Part shown: positions 11,026 to 22,900 of the stretch, in pieces
Position numbering within the stretch: position 1 is the stretch's first letter
Layout of the letters: every line of letters begins with the position of its first letter
Source of the DNA: Lanius collurio
Lineage: Eukaryota > Chordata > Aves > Passeriformes > Laniidae
Assembly (NCBI GenBank): GCA_020086605.1
Contig: JACBWW010000071.1
Coordinates: 577,751 to 641,750 of the forward strand
Direction: 5' to 3'
Length of the DNA stretch: 64,000 nucleotides
Program-made: the position numbers and the translations under genes
Notes under the pieces: model-generated
The model's input: the letters and a program-made list of their open reading frames with translations, nothing else
The model's database searches: none
What the model was told of the DNA's origin: nothing

Positions 11026-13070
11026 AAAACATGGCCTTTAACAGATTTACTCTTTCCAAAAGAGTGTGGTTTAGGGCTGCAAGATACAGACCTGTCTCAA
11101 AGGCTGTGTCTTCTCCATCTGGAAGATTGAGCCAGAGCCTCAGGTCAGGAGTTCGGGATATCTTCCAAGCTTCAGCCTCAGGAGGTCCTTCACAAATGAG
11201 TTTCCATTAAAGGAATTTTCTATGGTAGAAAACCTTGATAAACAAATGTTGCAATGTTTGGTGGGGATTTCTGATTGCTTAAGTTGGCAGTGCTTTAAAA
11301 AAATAAATATCTGGGGACAGCATGAACATTATCCCATATGGATGAATTTTCTTGCTGCCTCCTTGGCATGGCACAACCCCAGTGGTGAATACTCGGCTGC
11401 AGAACACACCTGGAATTTCCCAGACCTCAGCTCAGGGACTTTTTCAGATGCTCCAGGTCCTCTCTTATGTAATAAAGGCTGAAGGGAAGCAAACCCTGTT
11501 TATTATTTATGTTTATGCATCCAGCTTCCAAATCTTTGACAGAATCTGCTCATCCACACAGAGGCTCTGTGGGAAAACTGAGCGTATTTACAGCAATTTT
11601 TCCGAGCTGTAAATGATGGCAAAAAATAAAACACAAAGGAGAATCTGACCCTACAATTCATGCTCAGACCTTTCAGTGGGAGGGTGTTTTGCAAGGACAG
11701 AGATGTCATAACCAGAGCTCGCTCTTCAACTTGTTTTTGAATGGAAATCAAAGGGACCATCATCTGAGAAGTCTCAGCATTTCATCTCTGAGCTTCTCCC
11801 ACCCACTGAATTTTTGGCCAGCCCAGGCCTAGAGAGGATGTCCCTACAATGTCTTGGGCTGGCTCAAGAAATCCTCAGCAAATAATAACTGCCAGGCTTG
11901 AGGGCTTGAGGGATTGCACAGTCCCTGCCATGAGCCTGGGACAGTGAACAGCACATTGGGCAACACAAAGGGGAGGGAGGGCACAGGGCTGGAAAAGCCA
12001 CGGGGGGTGACAGGGGAGACTGGGCTGGAGGGTGGGCAACAGCCAAAGTGAAGCTTCTTGCCAGAGTTCAGGGGCCTCCTTCAGTCTGAGCCTTCTCCAG
12101 CAGCTAAATCCCCCTAATTCACAAATCCAGGTGTAACCTGGGTGTTCCCAGGCACCACCACAATGATCCAGCTGCCCTGGAGCCACACACGAAATACAGG
12201 AAATTCTCATTTCCCTTTTGCCAGGGAAATTCTGAGCATCCAGTTTTGTCAGCAGCTGCAAGACAGAAGCACAGAGCAAAGAACAACTACTTGGGCAAGT
12301 GGCTAACGTGGCACACATCTGGAAAATAAGGTATTCTAGGAAAAGAGGTATTTTAGGCTCCCGAGAAGGCAGGATTCCTTTCAACTTTCCAGACAGATTA
12401 TAGTGGCCAGTTCGGGTAGCATTTATCTCCTTGCCCAGCAATTTACAACCTGCAGGGTTTGCTCTTTTTGTTGCTCTTTTTAGCCCAACAAAACACTCTT
12501 GACTGAGGAGAAGTCAGTGAGCTGGTACAGGTGACACTGCTGAAGTCCTGGTGTAACAGAAAAACCTCATCACAACTAATTTGCTTAGGCAAACGAGCCA
12601 GCTAACACTTCCTCTGGCAGGGAACCTCAATGCTTCTACAGTCTCAGCTTGGAAGCAGCTCCTGGATTAAAAAAATCCCTGTTTGGAGAAGAAATGGGAG
12701 GGGATTTTGTTTGTATGGTTGATTTCCTCCTCTATTTCTGATTTAACATGGGGGTGTGCTCAGCTGGAGGAGGTGACTCGCTTAACAATCTTTTCTTGGA
12801 CTTATCCAAAGGCACAGCCTTCCCTCCAGGCAGCCAAGCTGTGGATTTGTCCACTCCTCTCCAGAAATCCATGGCACAGCCAGATCCCTTCAGCCAGGAA
12901 TGCAGCCCTGGCAAATCTCAGGCCCTGAGCAGGAGACGCCCGATCTGCCCTGACCCTCTGCTCCCTCCCAGCTCGGCCTGGCTCTCCCTGATCCCTGACC
13001 CCGGTGCCAGACGGTGCCACTGCTGTTGGCCTGAGCACCCCTTCCTGGTGCTGGGGGTGGTCACAGTCCT
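11026..13070. other. Intergenic, nothing recognised
   Basis: AT-rich in 11200-11800 and mixed in the rest. No gene, RNA or repeat is recognised. The 188-codon minus frame at 11875-12441 lacks any domain I can identify. Confidence 0.5.
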
Positions 13071-13517
13071 GGGGAGCAGCTGGGGACCTGCATCCCATTG
13101 CTGGGGACCTGCATCCCGCTGCTGGGGACCTGCATCCCACTGCTGGGGACCTGCATCCCACTGCTGGGAACCTGCTGGGAACCTGCATCTCACTGCTGGG
13201 GACCTGCTGGGGACCTGCATCCCACTGCTGGGGACCTGCATCTCACTGCTGGGGACCTGCCTCCCACTGCTGGGGACCTGCTGGGTACCTGCTGGGGACC
13301 TGCATCCCGCTGCTGGGGACCTGCCTCCCACTGCTGGGGACCTGCTGGGGACCTGCTGGGGACCTGCATCCGCTGCTGGGGACCTGCATCTGCTGCTGGG
13401 GACCTGCATCTGCTGCTGGGGACCTGCTGGGGACCTGCTGGGGACCTGCCTCCCACTGTTGGGGACCTGCCTCCCACTGCTGGGGACCTGCTGGGGACCT
13501 GCCTCCCACTGCTGGAG
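13071..13517. repeat. Composite minisatellite, 11-bp and 21-bp units
   Basis: A tandem array of about 445 bp. The short unit is CTGCTGGGGAC (11 bp). The long unit adds CTGCATCCCA or CTGCCTCCCA to it (21 bp). Long and short units alternate irregularly, and there are variants such as GGGAAC and GGGTAC. Frames stay open across the array on both strands (12748-13572 plus, 12918-13409 minus), which is a property of the unit and not coding evidence. Confidence 0.95.
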
Positions 13518-15609
13518 GATGCCCAGGTGCTTCTCTGTCCCTGCAGCTTTCCCATCCTTGCTGGGTGACTGAGCACAGCACTGCCTTCCATGTCAGTGCT
13601 GGAGAAATCCGAGAGCGCTCCGGCTTTGAGCGCTTCCATCCTGGCCTGCAGAGTATCCCAGAAGAATGCAGCTGTCTCAGCCCAGGATCATTTTTGTAAA
13701 GCAGGAGATAGACTCTTTTCCTGATTTATTTATTCATTGCCTATGATGGCTTGTCCACAAACATCCCAGCTTGGTTAAATCTTTGACATGTAAAACATTT
13801 CCAGAAATTCTTGCTGCCATCCCACAAGACAAATGGGGAAGACTTGGCTTTATTTTTTTTTTTTAAGACTCCTCACTTTTCTTCTGTCTTCTCCTTTCTA
13901 GTGTGACTTTGTCTCTGGCTTTCCCAAAGCAAGGCACTCATTTATCAGGCTTGCAAGTTCTTAGGGATTGGCAGACTCCACGGCTTTTCCGCTTGGCTCG
14001 GGCCTCGCGGCCACCATATGGAACGAGTTGCACATTTTCTCTCCTTATCGGAGTTTAAGATGGAAATATTTCCTTGGTTCTTCTCAGGGCATTTCTGCAA
14101 TTGCACACACGCTGGGAGTGTTTAACCCTGACAGTGCTGATGAGTGGCTGTTCCTGTTAAAATGCCATCCGAGCCTGAACTGGGAATCTTTCACGGGGAG
14201 CTCCTCCAGCAGTTGGATTCTGTTCCTGGTTACAAATAGCTCCTCTAATAGCTCTGGAGTTCCGGGCACAGAACAGAGGAGAAGCTGGCTCGCTGTCTGT
14301 TTGTCTGTCTGCTTGTCTCTCTGAAGAGACAACTTTCTCTCCCCCTCTGCAGGCTGAGGCAGCTTTGCTGCAGTGCTGCTGCAGCAGGGACGGTCTTCGA
14401 AGGAAAGGAGCAATTCCCTCTCCATCCTGCCTCTGTTAAAGGGGATGACAGCTGCAGACAGACAGTTTTTCAGGCACAGATCTTCCCTGCCTGAGTCTCC
14501 CACTGCTCTGCACCCACTGAGGAATTTTCTCCCTGTTCCCTGTGAAGTCCCATCTCACACTCAGGGTTTGTTCCAGCCCTTCTCTTTAGCACAGGCCACC
14601 AGTCAGCCCAGTCATGGGGAATGGGGGGTGAGCCCAGCCAAACCAGGCTCTCGGGATCCATGGAGTCCTCCAGGTTCAGCACTGGTCTGGAAAGTCCAGG
14701 AGAAGGTGAGACAGGGTTGAATTGCAGCTCCAGCTTCCCCGATCCAGTCACACCCACAAACCTGCAGCAGGATCAGAGGGCAACTTCCTTCCCCTGCCAG
14801 GATGGTGTTCCAAGACACTTCAGGAGATGCTGCAGCCAAACCCAGCCCTGGGGCAGAGACCAGGAATGGTTGCACCAAGTCCTGATTCCCAAACTCACAG
14901 CTCTGCGGAGGAGCCCCAGGGAGCAGGAGCAAGGTCTCTCCTGCTCTTCCCTGTGCCCTCTCTCCATGGCAGCAGCTCCTTTTTCTATTCCACTGTTGCT
15001 CCCAGCTCCACACCCAAGGCACAGATCTCTCCTCATTGGCCATCCAAGCCTAGAAACCCTTGGATAATTCCAGTGGTGATGGATGTGTGCACTTCCCTTC
15101 ACAGGTTCAGCTGTACACCAACTTACACATTTAAAGCGAGCTGAAAGGGAAGGAGAAGTTCCCTAAACACGCAGAGAAGAATCGCAGCAAAAATGAAAGA
15201 CTAAATGTGATGCAAGATCTTAAACCTCAGTGTGTCTTCCTTCACAGGGGTGAGGAACACCCACATCTTCTGCAACAAAGGCCTGGAGCTGGCTCAGTTC
15301 AGTCCTTGTTGCATTTGACAACTTGCTGCAGCTCAAACCCATCACTGGGCTCTGTAAACCCACATTTTTACACTTGGCAATTCTGCTTTTCCCATCCTGT
15401 GTGGTTCCTGGCCACATCCAGCCCAGTCCCCTGCTATCCCAGAGCAGCCCACAGGGGTGGAATACACAGGCCTTCAACGGGAAGGGAACTGAACACCACT
15501 TTTAGGCTCAGGAATGCTGCCAGGAGGCTGTAAAGTAATATTCTAAATGGAAAGCAGGCTCTGGTGCCCATAGATCTGAGACTGGTTATTCTTGGTGAAG
15601 TTGCTTCCA

Positions 15610-15642
<33 letters not shown>

Positions 15643-18600
15643 ATTACCTGATCTGCTTGTCTGGCCCAAGTATCTCACTGTGAGCCCCATGTTTTTCCAT
15701 CAGGCTCAACATTAGTCCCAGGTTGATTTCCATGTTCAATCCAGTGATTTCAGCACCAGCTCAGCTGCCAGAACTTCACCTTCAGTGAATATCCATCACC
15801 ATCAGTCTCTGGAGTTGTTAAAAACCCCGGGTTTCCATGGAAATCATGGCTGATCCTTGTCTAGATGTCTGGTTTTCCTTTTTCTGTGCCTACAGTCAAC
15901 AGAGTAGAAAAAACCCAACATGAATCAACGATGTCTGAAAAACTGAGAAGAGGGATGGAGTCTGGTCCAGGGCCCACAGCAGCTGAAGCCACACTGGTCC
16001 TGTGGCCAGAGGGGTGCTGGTTTCCTGCACCTCCTGCCTTGCTGTGTGTGACATGGGACAGCAAGTGCAGAGTTTTCCTTTATCCATCTATATCGGCCAA
16101 AGAATTTTCCTTCCTTTTGCCCCCAGCTCCTGAACCTGGGAGAGCACTCAATCCCAGATCTCCTCGGACACGTGGGCAAAGCCATAGGGAAAAAAACCCC
16201 AAATCACGGCCAGCTTTAACCTCCATTAGAGGAAGGCAAAATGTTTTAAATCCTCATTCAACTTCCCATGTGCTGTCTCCTCCATGTCTCACACAGAGGC
16301 AGCCTACCTGAGGGAGATTTTGGGTTGAGTTCCTTGCAGGCAAATGCCATTTCCCCACCTCTGGAAGCCTGGAAAGGCACTGGGAGCACTGTCCAAGACA
16401 ATTTTTTCCTCATGTTCAAAGGATTATTTTCTAAATCACTTTCCAGCCCTTTCAGCGAGCAGGAGGCTCTGAAAACACTCTGAAAGCTTCTCTTCATCTT
16501 GGTGCATCTGTTCTATTTCTCCTCCATCTGGACAGAGCACAGGTACGCAGCCCAGACCCTGGCCTTTGGCCGACATGGTCCTTCCAAGGAATTTTTGGAC
16601 ACTCAGTGAAAAATCCATCCAAAGCTCCCTCCACAAAGGGCTTTTATTTCCATTTGAGTCCACTTCAAGGGGCTGTGGCGGGCTTAGTGATGTTGTTTTT
16701 GTTCCCCTTTCCAAGAGAATAGCCGAGCGATCCAAAGCTTGGATTTAGGGAATTATTGGGCTGTTGCTGAAAAGGAAAATAGCAGGAGCTGCCTCTCTTC
16801 CCTTGTATCTCAGGAGCTGAGCCTTGACCACTAATTGTACAGCAGATTAAGTCTTCTCTGTCATTCTCTAATTCCAGATCAGACTCCTGGCCTGACTTCA
16901 CACAGCTGGATGAGGCAGGAACGAGAGCTGGCAGAGCCAAGGGATGCCATTCTTCATCCAGCAGGAAGAGCAGAGCTCTGGGAGTGACACTGGCACCTCC
17001 TGGAAGCAAGATGGGAATGCTGGCTGGGAGCAGAGGGCACAGACTGGCACGTCTGAGATAATTCCTGAAGCAGAGTGCCAGGTGCTGTGGGAGACAGGAG
17101 GAATCCCATCTACCTGCCATTCAAAACCAAAATCCCCATTCCAGCGCAGGAAGGACATCTCTGCCAACTTTCCTCCAGGACCCGAGTTCACAGAGCAGGT
17201 GTTCTGGCTTCCCACAAAGCCCTTTGGAAACCCAGGGAAGGAGTGGATGAGCTGAAGTGTGGGAAACTGGAGAAGCCAAGGTTTTCCAGCAGGGAAGCTC
17301 CACAATGAGGTCGGGAAGAGGAAAGCAGCCTCCAGCCTCACCCTCCTGTGCCAGGAGCTTTGCTGCCAGCAGGGACAGGGTGACACTGTGCCCTGGGGTT
17401 GGGGACAGGGCCACCAGGAGGGCTGGCAGCACCCTGGCAGGACAGGCACGAGAGAGGAGGAGGAGGAGGAGGAGAAGCACATCCATGTGCTGCAGATGGG
17501 GACTTGGAGCTGGCTTTTCCAAAATAAAGGCTTGGCCCTCCGAGGCTGCCACCCTGCCTCCCAAACAGCCAGGACTGAACTCCTCCCGTGGAACGAGCCA
17601 CCCTTCCCATGCACACAAACACTCCTCGTTTTCTCCCTCTCTGGGGCCAGAGGGGAGGAAGTGTTCAGTTCTACAGTCAAAACTGCCAATGGCTTTTCCA
17701 GGCCTGGAAGATGCTCTCATCTCCCCAGGCAGAACACACAGCCTTTGCCACGACCTGGAATTTGACAAGAATTTCCTCTTTCAAGACCATTTCAACCACT
17801 TCCTTTTATTTCATTTGCCTGTCTTTGATCCTGGGAGGGGCACAAGAGGAAGAACAAGGCTTGGATTTTAGCAGAGATTCAGCAAGCTCAGCTCCAGGCT
17901 GAAGTAATTCTGATCAAACAGCAGCTGCCTCTCTGCTGCCCCATCCAACAGGGAGTTTTACCTACAGAGCCCCTTCCACGTCCCACAGTTTTATGTCTTG
18001 CAGAGGAGCTGATCGTGCCTGACTCTTGGTGACATCCAGGTTGTGAACCAGCAGCTCATCCAAGCACAGCAGGACTGGAGCCAGGTCCTAGAAAGCTTTT
18101 TTGTGGTTTCTACAGCAGCCATTCCCTTTTCCCTCATGAATTGCCTTTCCTGTTCATCTTTGAACACAAGAATAACCAAAACCATTTCAGTTTTGACTCT
18201 GGAGCAATGTTTTTCTTTCCCTCAACTCACTTGGGCCAGCGTGAAAGTTTCCACAGATTTTCCCAGGTCTTTTCTTCGAAAACAGAGCAAAACAATTCAT
18301 GGAAAGCAGTGCTCGTGTTGCCTGCTGCTGTTTGCTTTGGAGGGCAGGAGCACATGTGGGAGCAGGGTGGAAAAAGGGGATTAGATATCCTCATGTAGCT
18401 ACTGAACTCCTGGATCCACCTCTGGAAAACAGCTGAGCAGGTGCAGAACTAAATTCACTGCTGCAAAATGGAAAAGCACAGGGAGCACAAGCTACACCCA
18501 GGACGGGAGCCGCTCTGGGGAAGGCATCTCTCAGAACACCAAGCTAAATTTGATGCTCAGCATATGCCCAGCAGAAGAGATGGTTTGAAATTTGTTGCAG

Positions 18601-18987
18601 ACAAACACCCTGCTGTCATCCTATCTCATGCCCAAGGTCTGGATGTTCCCTTGAGGTCAAAACAAACATTTGATGTTCAGTATTATGGGGTTTTTCTGGT
18701 CTATGGGCAAAGGTTTTGGCTTCACAGAGGCATTTTCCCTCTCCTGAGTACCTCACCAAGTGCAGGGAAAGCAAAGAGTCTGGAAAGCCACCTCTGCTGG
18801 AAAAGTTCCCTGCTCCATCATCCAGCTGGCCTGCCAGTCTCTCCCTTGGAGGGGTTTGTCATCTGAAATGAACAGTAAGAAAAAGCAACAGAGCCCAAGA
18901 AGGGCCACATGCGATGACCCCAAAGCCACCCAAAGCTCCTGCTTTCCAAACAGAAAGAGGAGTTTGTCTTTATCTTCATACCTGGGT
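13518..18987. other. Intergenic block
   Basis: No gene or RNA is supported. It includes an ATT trinucleotide run (15612-15641). Many overlapping frames of 60-260 codons occur on both strands, including 16898-17689 minus, without recognisable families. Confidence 0.5.
15612..15641. repeat. ATT microsatellite, about 10 copies
   Basis: An uninterrupted ATT trinucleotide run of about 30 bp within AT-rich intergenic sequence. Confidence 0.95.
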
Positions 18988-19215
18988 AATCCATGGAATG
19001 GTCTGGGTTGGGAAGGACCTTAAATCTCATCTCATCCCACCCCAGCCCTGGCAGGGACACCTCCCACTGTCCCAGGACCCCTCCCACTGTGCCAGGCTGC
19101 TCCCAGCCCCAATGTCCAGCCTGGCCTTGGGCACTGCCAGGGATCCAGGGGCAGCCACAGCTGCTCTGGGCACCCTGTGCCAGGGCCTGCCCACCCTCCC
19201 AGGGAACAATTCCTT
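18988..19215 (-). mobile_element. CR1 LINE fragment (3' end), antisense
   Basis: The plus strand begins TCCATGGAATGGTCTGGG and GGTTGGGAAGGACCTTAAAT, the reverse complement of the CR1 3' end, then shows the same CTGGCCTTGGGCACTGCC block as at 244-450. A short internal duplication of CCTCCCACTGT occurs near 19060-19090. The 317-codon plus frame at 18993-19946 starts inside it and is a shadow. Confidence 0.9.
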
Positions 19216-22200
19216 CTGTATATTCTGTATATAATCCATCATTTTTCCAACACCCCCAAGTCTGGGGCTTCCTTACCCCTAAAACGAGAGGGAGGCCTGG
19301 CCCAAAGGGCTCCAAAGCCGGGCAGTGCCGAGGGTGCCTGAGCTGTTCCCTCCCTGAGGCCTCGGTCACAGCGGGCTGGGTGGAAGCAGAGCCGTTCCCG
19401 TCCGGAGGAGCAGATGGAGCCCCAAAGAGAACAGAGAACTTGCTCTCAGTTTGCTCCAAGGGGCTCCCGGGTGTTGAAGCCCCCAGGCAGGGGCTCCTTT
19501 TGCAGAGCTCTATCTCTCGTTCTATTTCGAGGGCACTTTCAAGTGCAGGAGCTTGTGTGTCCTTATCGCTTCCAGCAGCTCCAGGGGCAGGCACAGCCCC
19601 TGCCAGGGCAGGATTTCGGGAACAGGCCGAGCGGACGTGTTTTTATTGTTGCTGTGATTATTATTGCCTTGTTGTTGACTTGCTCTGTGCTTTGAAGGAA
19701 TGCAAGCACCCCCAAGAGCAAATATCAGAGGAGAAGCTGCGTTTGTGTCGCTCCAGCCACTGTTTCCCATCTCTGTTTATCTTTCTGTCTCGGCCTGCGA
19801 GAGGCTCCGAGCAGAGCTCTGAGTCTGTGCCAGCTCCCTGTCCTCACCCAGAGCCAGAGCATTGTTTGGCACTGCTGGGGCATCCCTACAACCACCACAG
19901 GCTCCCTCTGCGTTTTCTGCTGACCTGGGGAGCCTCCAGGAGCTGAAGGACATGTGTTTGTTAAAAAAGCCCGGATGAGGAGCTTAAATTTGAGGCCTAT
20001 ATTTTAAATAGCTAAAATTAGATGCCAAGGACTCCCACAGCCTTGAGTGCAAGAACACCAGATCTCTCTTAGAGTTCTCTCCTTGGGCTCTTTTTGGCTT
20101 GGATAAAGTTAATTTTCAAGGAAAGCTTCTGAGGGGATGGGGTCACACTGCAGCCATCCCATTCTGTCCCACACTGCAAATCCTGGGACCCGCAAGGTGA
20201 AGGCTCCCAGGGGTATTTTGTGGGTTTGGAATCATCTTTTTTCAGGTTAATAATTACGAGGCTTGTAGGAAAATACAAAAGCTGGATGCAAGCACAGGCT
20301 GCAGCTCCCAGGGCCATTCCCCAGAACTTTTTTTGGCCTCTGCTCCATTTGGGCCTGCTCTTCCCAGGAATTGATTCAAGGCAGCTTCCTATGAACCAAG
20401 CCTGGGTGAGAATTTGCTGGAAAAGCCCCTTTCAGGTTGGAATTAAGAAGGTCAGGACACAGATCACAGACAATATCCCTAAAGACAGTTCTTAAAAAGA
20501 ACTGTGAGCCCCAAAACACATCCCCATTCCCACTTACTGCACCTCATTCTCCTCCCTACTCACTTCCACTCCTTTCCCTCAAAGTTTTCCACACAAAGTT
20601 ATTTTCCCATAAAAAGGTCTAACTGGGTCTTAAAAGCACATGAGACCTTTGTGGCCCTCTTGGAAACTGCTTCCATCCTCTCATTGTGCTGCCAGGGAAG
20701 AGTTTTGTCTGGAATTCCCTTTTTCCTGATGGTCCCACTGACTTTGGACCTTCCCAATATGAGTATGGGCCACTGACCATGTGGAATCTCTTCCTAAGGT
20801 GAAAAACCTCAGTTTAGGGGTTCAGGTACCCCCATCAGAGAGCACACTTGGGAAGTGTTACCCCAGTTGCCCCAGTTCATAGGGCAGTAAAATCCTCCCT
20901 CACAAAGCAAGGCAGGTTTTTTGGCATCCCAAGGAGATGCCATGAGTGTATCTGCCCTAAGTTCCCAGCTGACTCCTTGCTCCAGGGAAGCAATGTCCCA
21001 TATCCTTCTGCTAGCTGGGGTTTTTGTCCCATTGTAGCTTTAGAGCTGAAGGCATCCAAAGATCTCTGGGATTTATGAGGCAGCTTTAGGCCTTCCTCCT
21101 TTCCCTTCTGTCCTACAGCCTGGCTGTTCAATATGACCTAAAAACCATTCTGATGTCCCACTGGATGGTTTCAGAAGTGCCCATTTTTGTGCCAGAAAGA
21201 GGGATTATTGATCAGGAATGGAAGGGACCTCGCTGTTTAGGCTCTGGGGAGCAGAGCAGGGAGAAGCAGCTGGTGTGGAGTAGGAGCAGCAGCAGAGTCC
21301 ATAAAGCTGCCGGCTCTGCCTCGCTCCCTTCTGGACACAGCTCTCAAACCTCCACCTCCAAAAGTGAAATTGCAAAAGATACAACCCTATCAAAGGACAG
21401 GGAACTCAGCCCAGCCATTCTGATTTCCCAGAGAATTCCAAATAGCATGAAAATAAAGCCAGAGATTACGTTATGGAAAACTCCACTGGTCCATATGAAA
21501 GGCAGTGGACACAGAGCTGCACATTCCAGACCCTCTGCAAGCTCCAGGGATGCTCCAAATCCTTCATTTTGCCAACATTAATAAGGCCTATCTTGAGGCC
21601 ATTGATCACTCCCAAAAGCCAAAGTTATCAGCTTCTCTTATCTGCTCCCTGTCTTTACCCAGCTGGAAAACACTGGGTGCTCACTGGGCCATCCTCCAGC
21701 CTGGTTATTCATCACCCCTAAAAGGGGGGATTCGGTGCCTTGGCCACAATTAAGGGAGCAGGGATGGATCTCTGCATCTCCAAACACCACCCCTGATCCC
21801 AGCTCCACCATCCAGCCCACAGGGGAGCAAAAAAACCTCCCAAAACTCAAGCTCCAAGGGGCATCCTGGGACTGAATCCCTGAAAAAAGATCTCCCAGCT
21901 GATGCAGGCAGGATTCAGCCACACAATTGCTCCCAGCTGCCAGGAAGGAGGAGCAGGAGGGACTGTTTTAGGTAAATAATTAGATGGACAGACAGATGGA
22001 TATCTATATATTTTGGGGGTTTTTTTACACACACACTTATATTGAGTTGGATGCACAGAGAGAAACTCTCCAAGCAGGTTTCTGCCCCACAGCTGCTTTG
22101 ACCTCCTGCTCTGCTTCCCCCTCTCTGAGTGAATAATCTCACTTGTGGAACCTTATCAAGTGATGTTTGACAGTCTGGGAGCTCTATTGCGTCCAGGAGC

Positions 22201-22739
22201 TTTCTGTCCTGCACCACAGCAGCAATATCTCCCCAAAACTCCTACTAAAGCCAGGCCCACTCCTCGTAAATCACAGGCACACATTGGCTGTCTCTTAATC
22301 AATCTTCCCCAGGTGTTCCCTCACTCAACCTCACCACGACCATCTTGAGGCTTTTCCTGGAAATTCTATTTTTTTTTTTTGCTAAAGCAACTGCCTGGCC
22401 ACACTCAGGCTTTTGGATTTTCCCTTCTCTCCCTGGTAATGTCCTGCTATCAATTTTCTCTTTGCAGAAGTCTCCAGGGTCCCCAGATACCTTCTACAAA
22501 TGTCTGATGAGGCAGAAACTCCCCCCAAAAATATCACTGGCATCTCTACCTCTGTGTTTGGTTGTCCACCAATCAAACTGATTAAAAATATTTTATAGGC
22601 ACCCTAAAATATTTTATATAAATACATAAAATCCGCTCACTTCACTTCTTTTCCTTGTCTCCACAACATCTCCAGGAGCATTTCTCCCTGGTACCCAGAG
22701 AAAGCTTTTCTTCTTGAAACATTGTCTTTCCCCAGAGAA

Positions 22740-22900
22740 AAAAAGTGATTTTTCAACAGGATGATAATTTTTTAACTTAAATTACCTGGTCTATTTGAAG
22801 ACAGTTGATAAATCACTAAAGAAGTAAAACACTTCTCTGCATTGAATCATTTTGTAATGACAAAGATTCATTTTGTCATAGCTTCAGTTTTGGACAGTTT
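22740..22900. promoter_or_regulatory. Candidate regulatory element with inverted SOX-like sites
   Basis: ATGACAAA (22857-22864) and TTTGTCAT (22872-22879) form an 8-bp inverted repeat with a 7-bp spacer, containing the SOX/TCF-like core ACAAAG. A related copy of TCATTTTGT precedes it at about 22847-22855, giving a direct as well as an inverted relation. The region is AT-rich and repeat-free. Function is inferred. Confidence 0.25.

Noticed and set aside
13071..13517. Possible CRISPR-like array
   Set aside because: Repeats are contiguous with no unique spacers, and the context is a vertebrate genome. The same holds for 49345-49889.
12748..13699. Long open frames on both strands across 13071-13517 (up to 274 codons)
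   Set aside because: They are produced by a tandem repeat lacking stop codons in several frames, and the predicted proteins are repeats of the unit. The 11-bp unit also shifts frame.
16898..17768. Frames of 263 and 215 codons on the minus strand
   Set aside because: Overlapping frames are open on both strands in GC-rich sequence. No recognisable domain, signal or conserved motif.
18818..19946. Frames of 258 (minus) and 317 (plus) codons
   Set aside because: They overlap CR1 18988-19215 and extend into unrelated sequence. No domain, no splice support.
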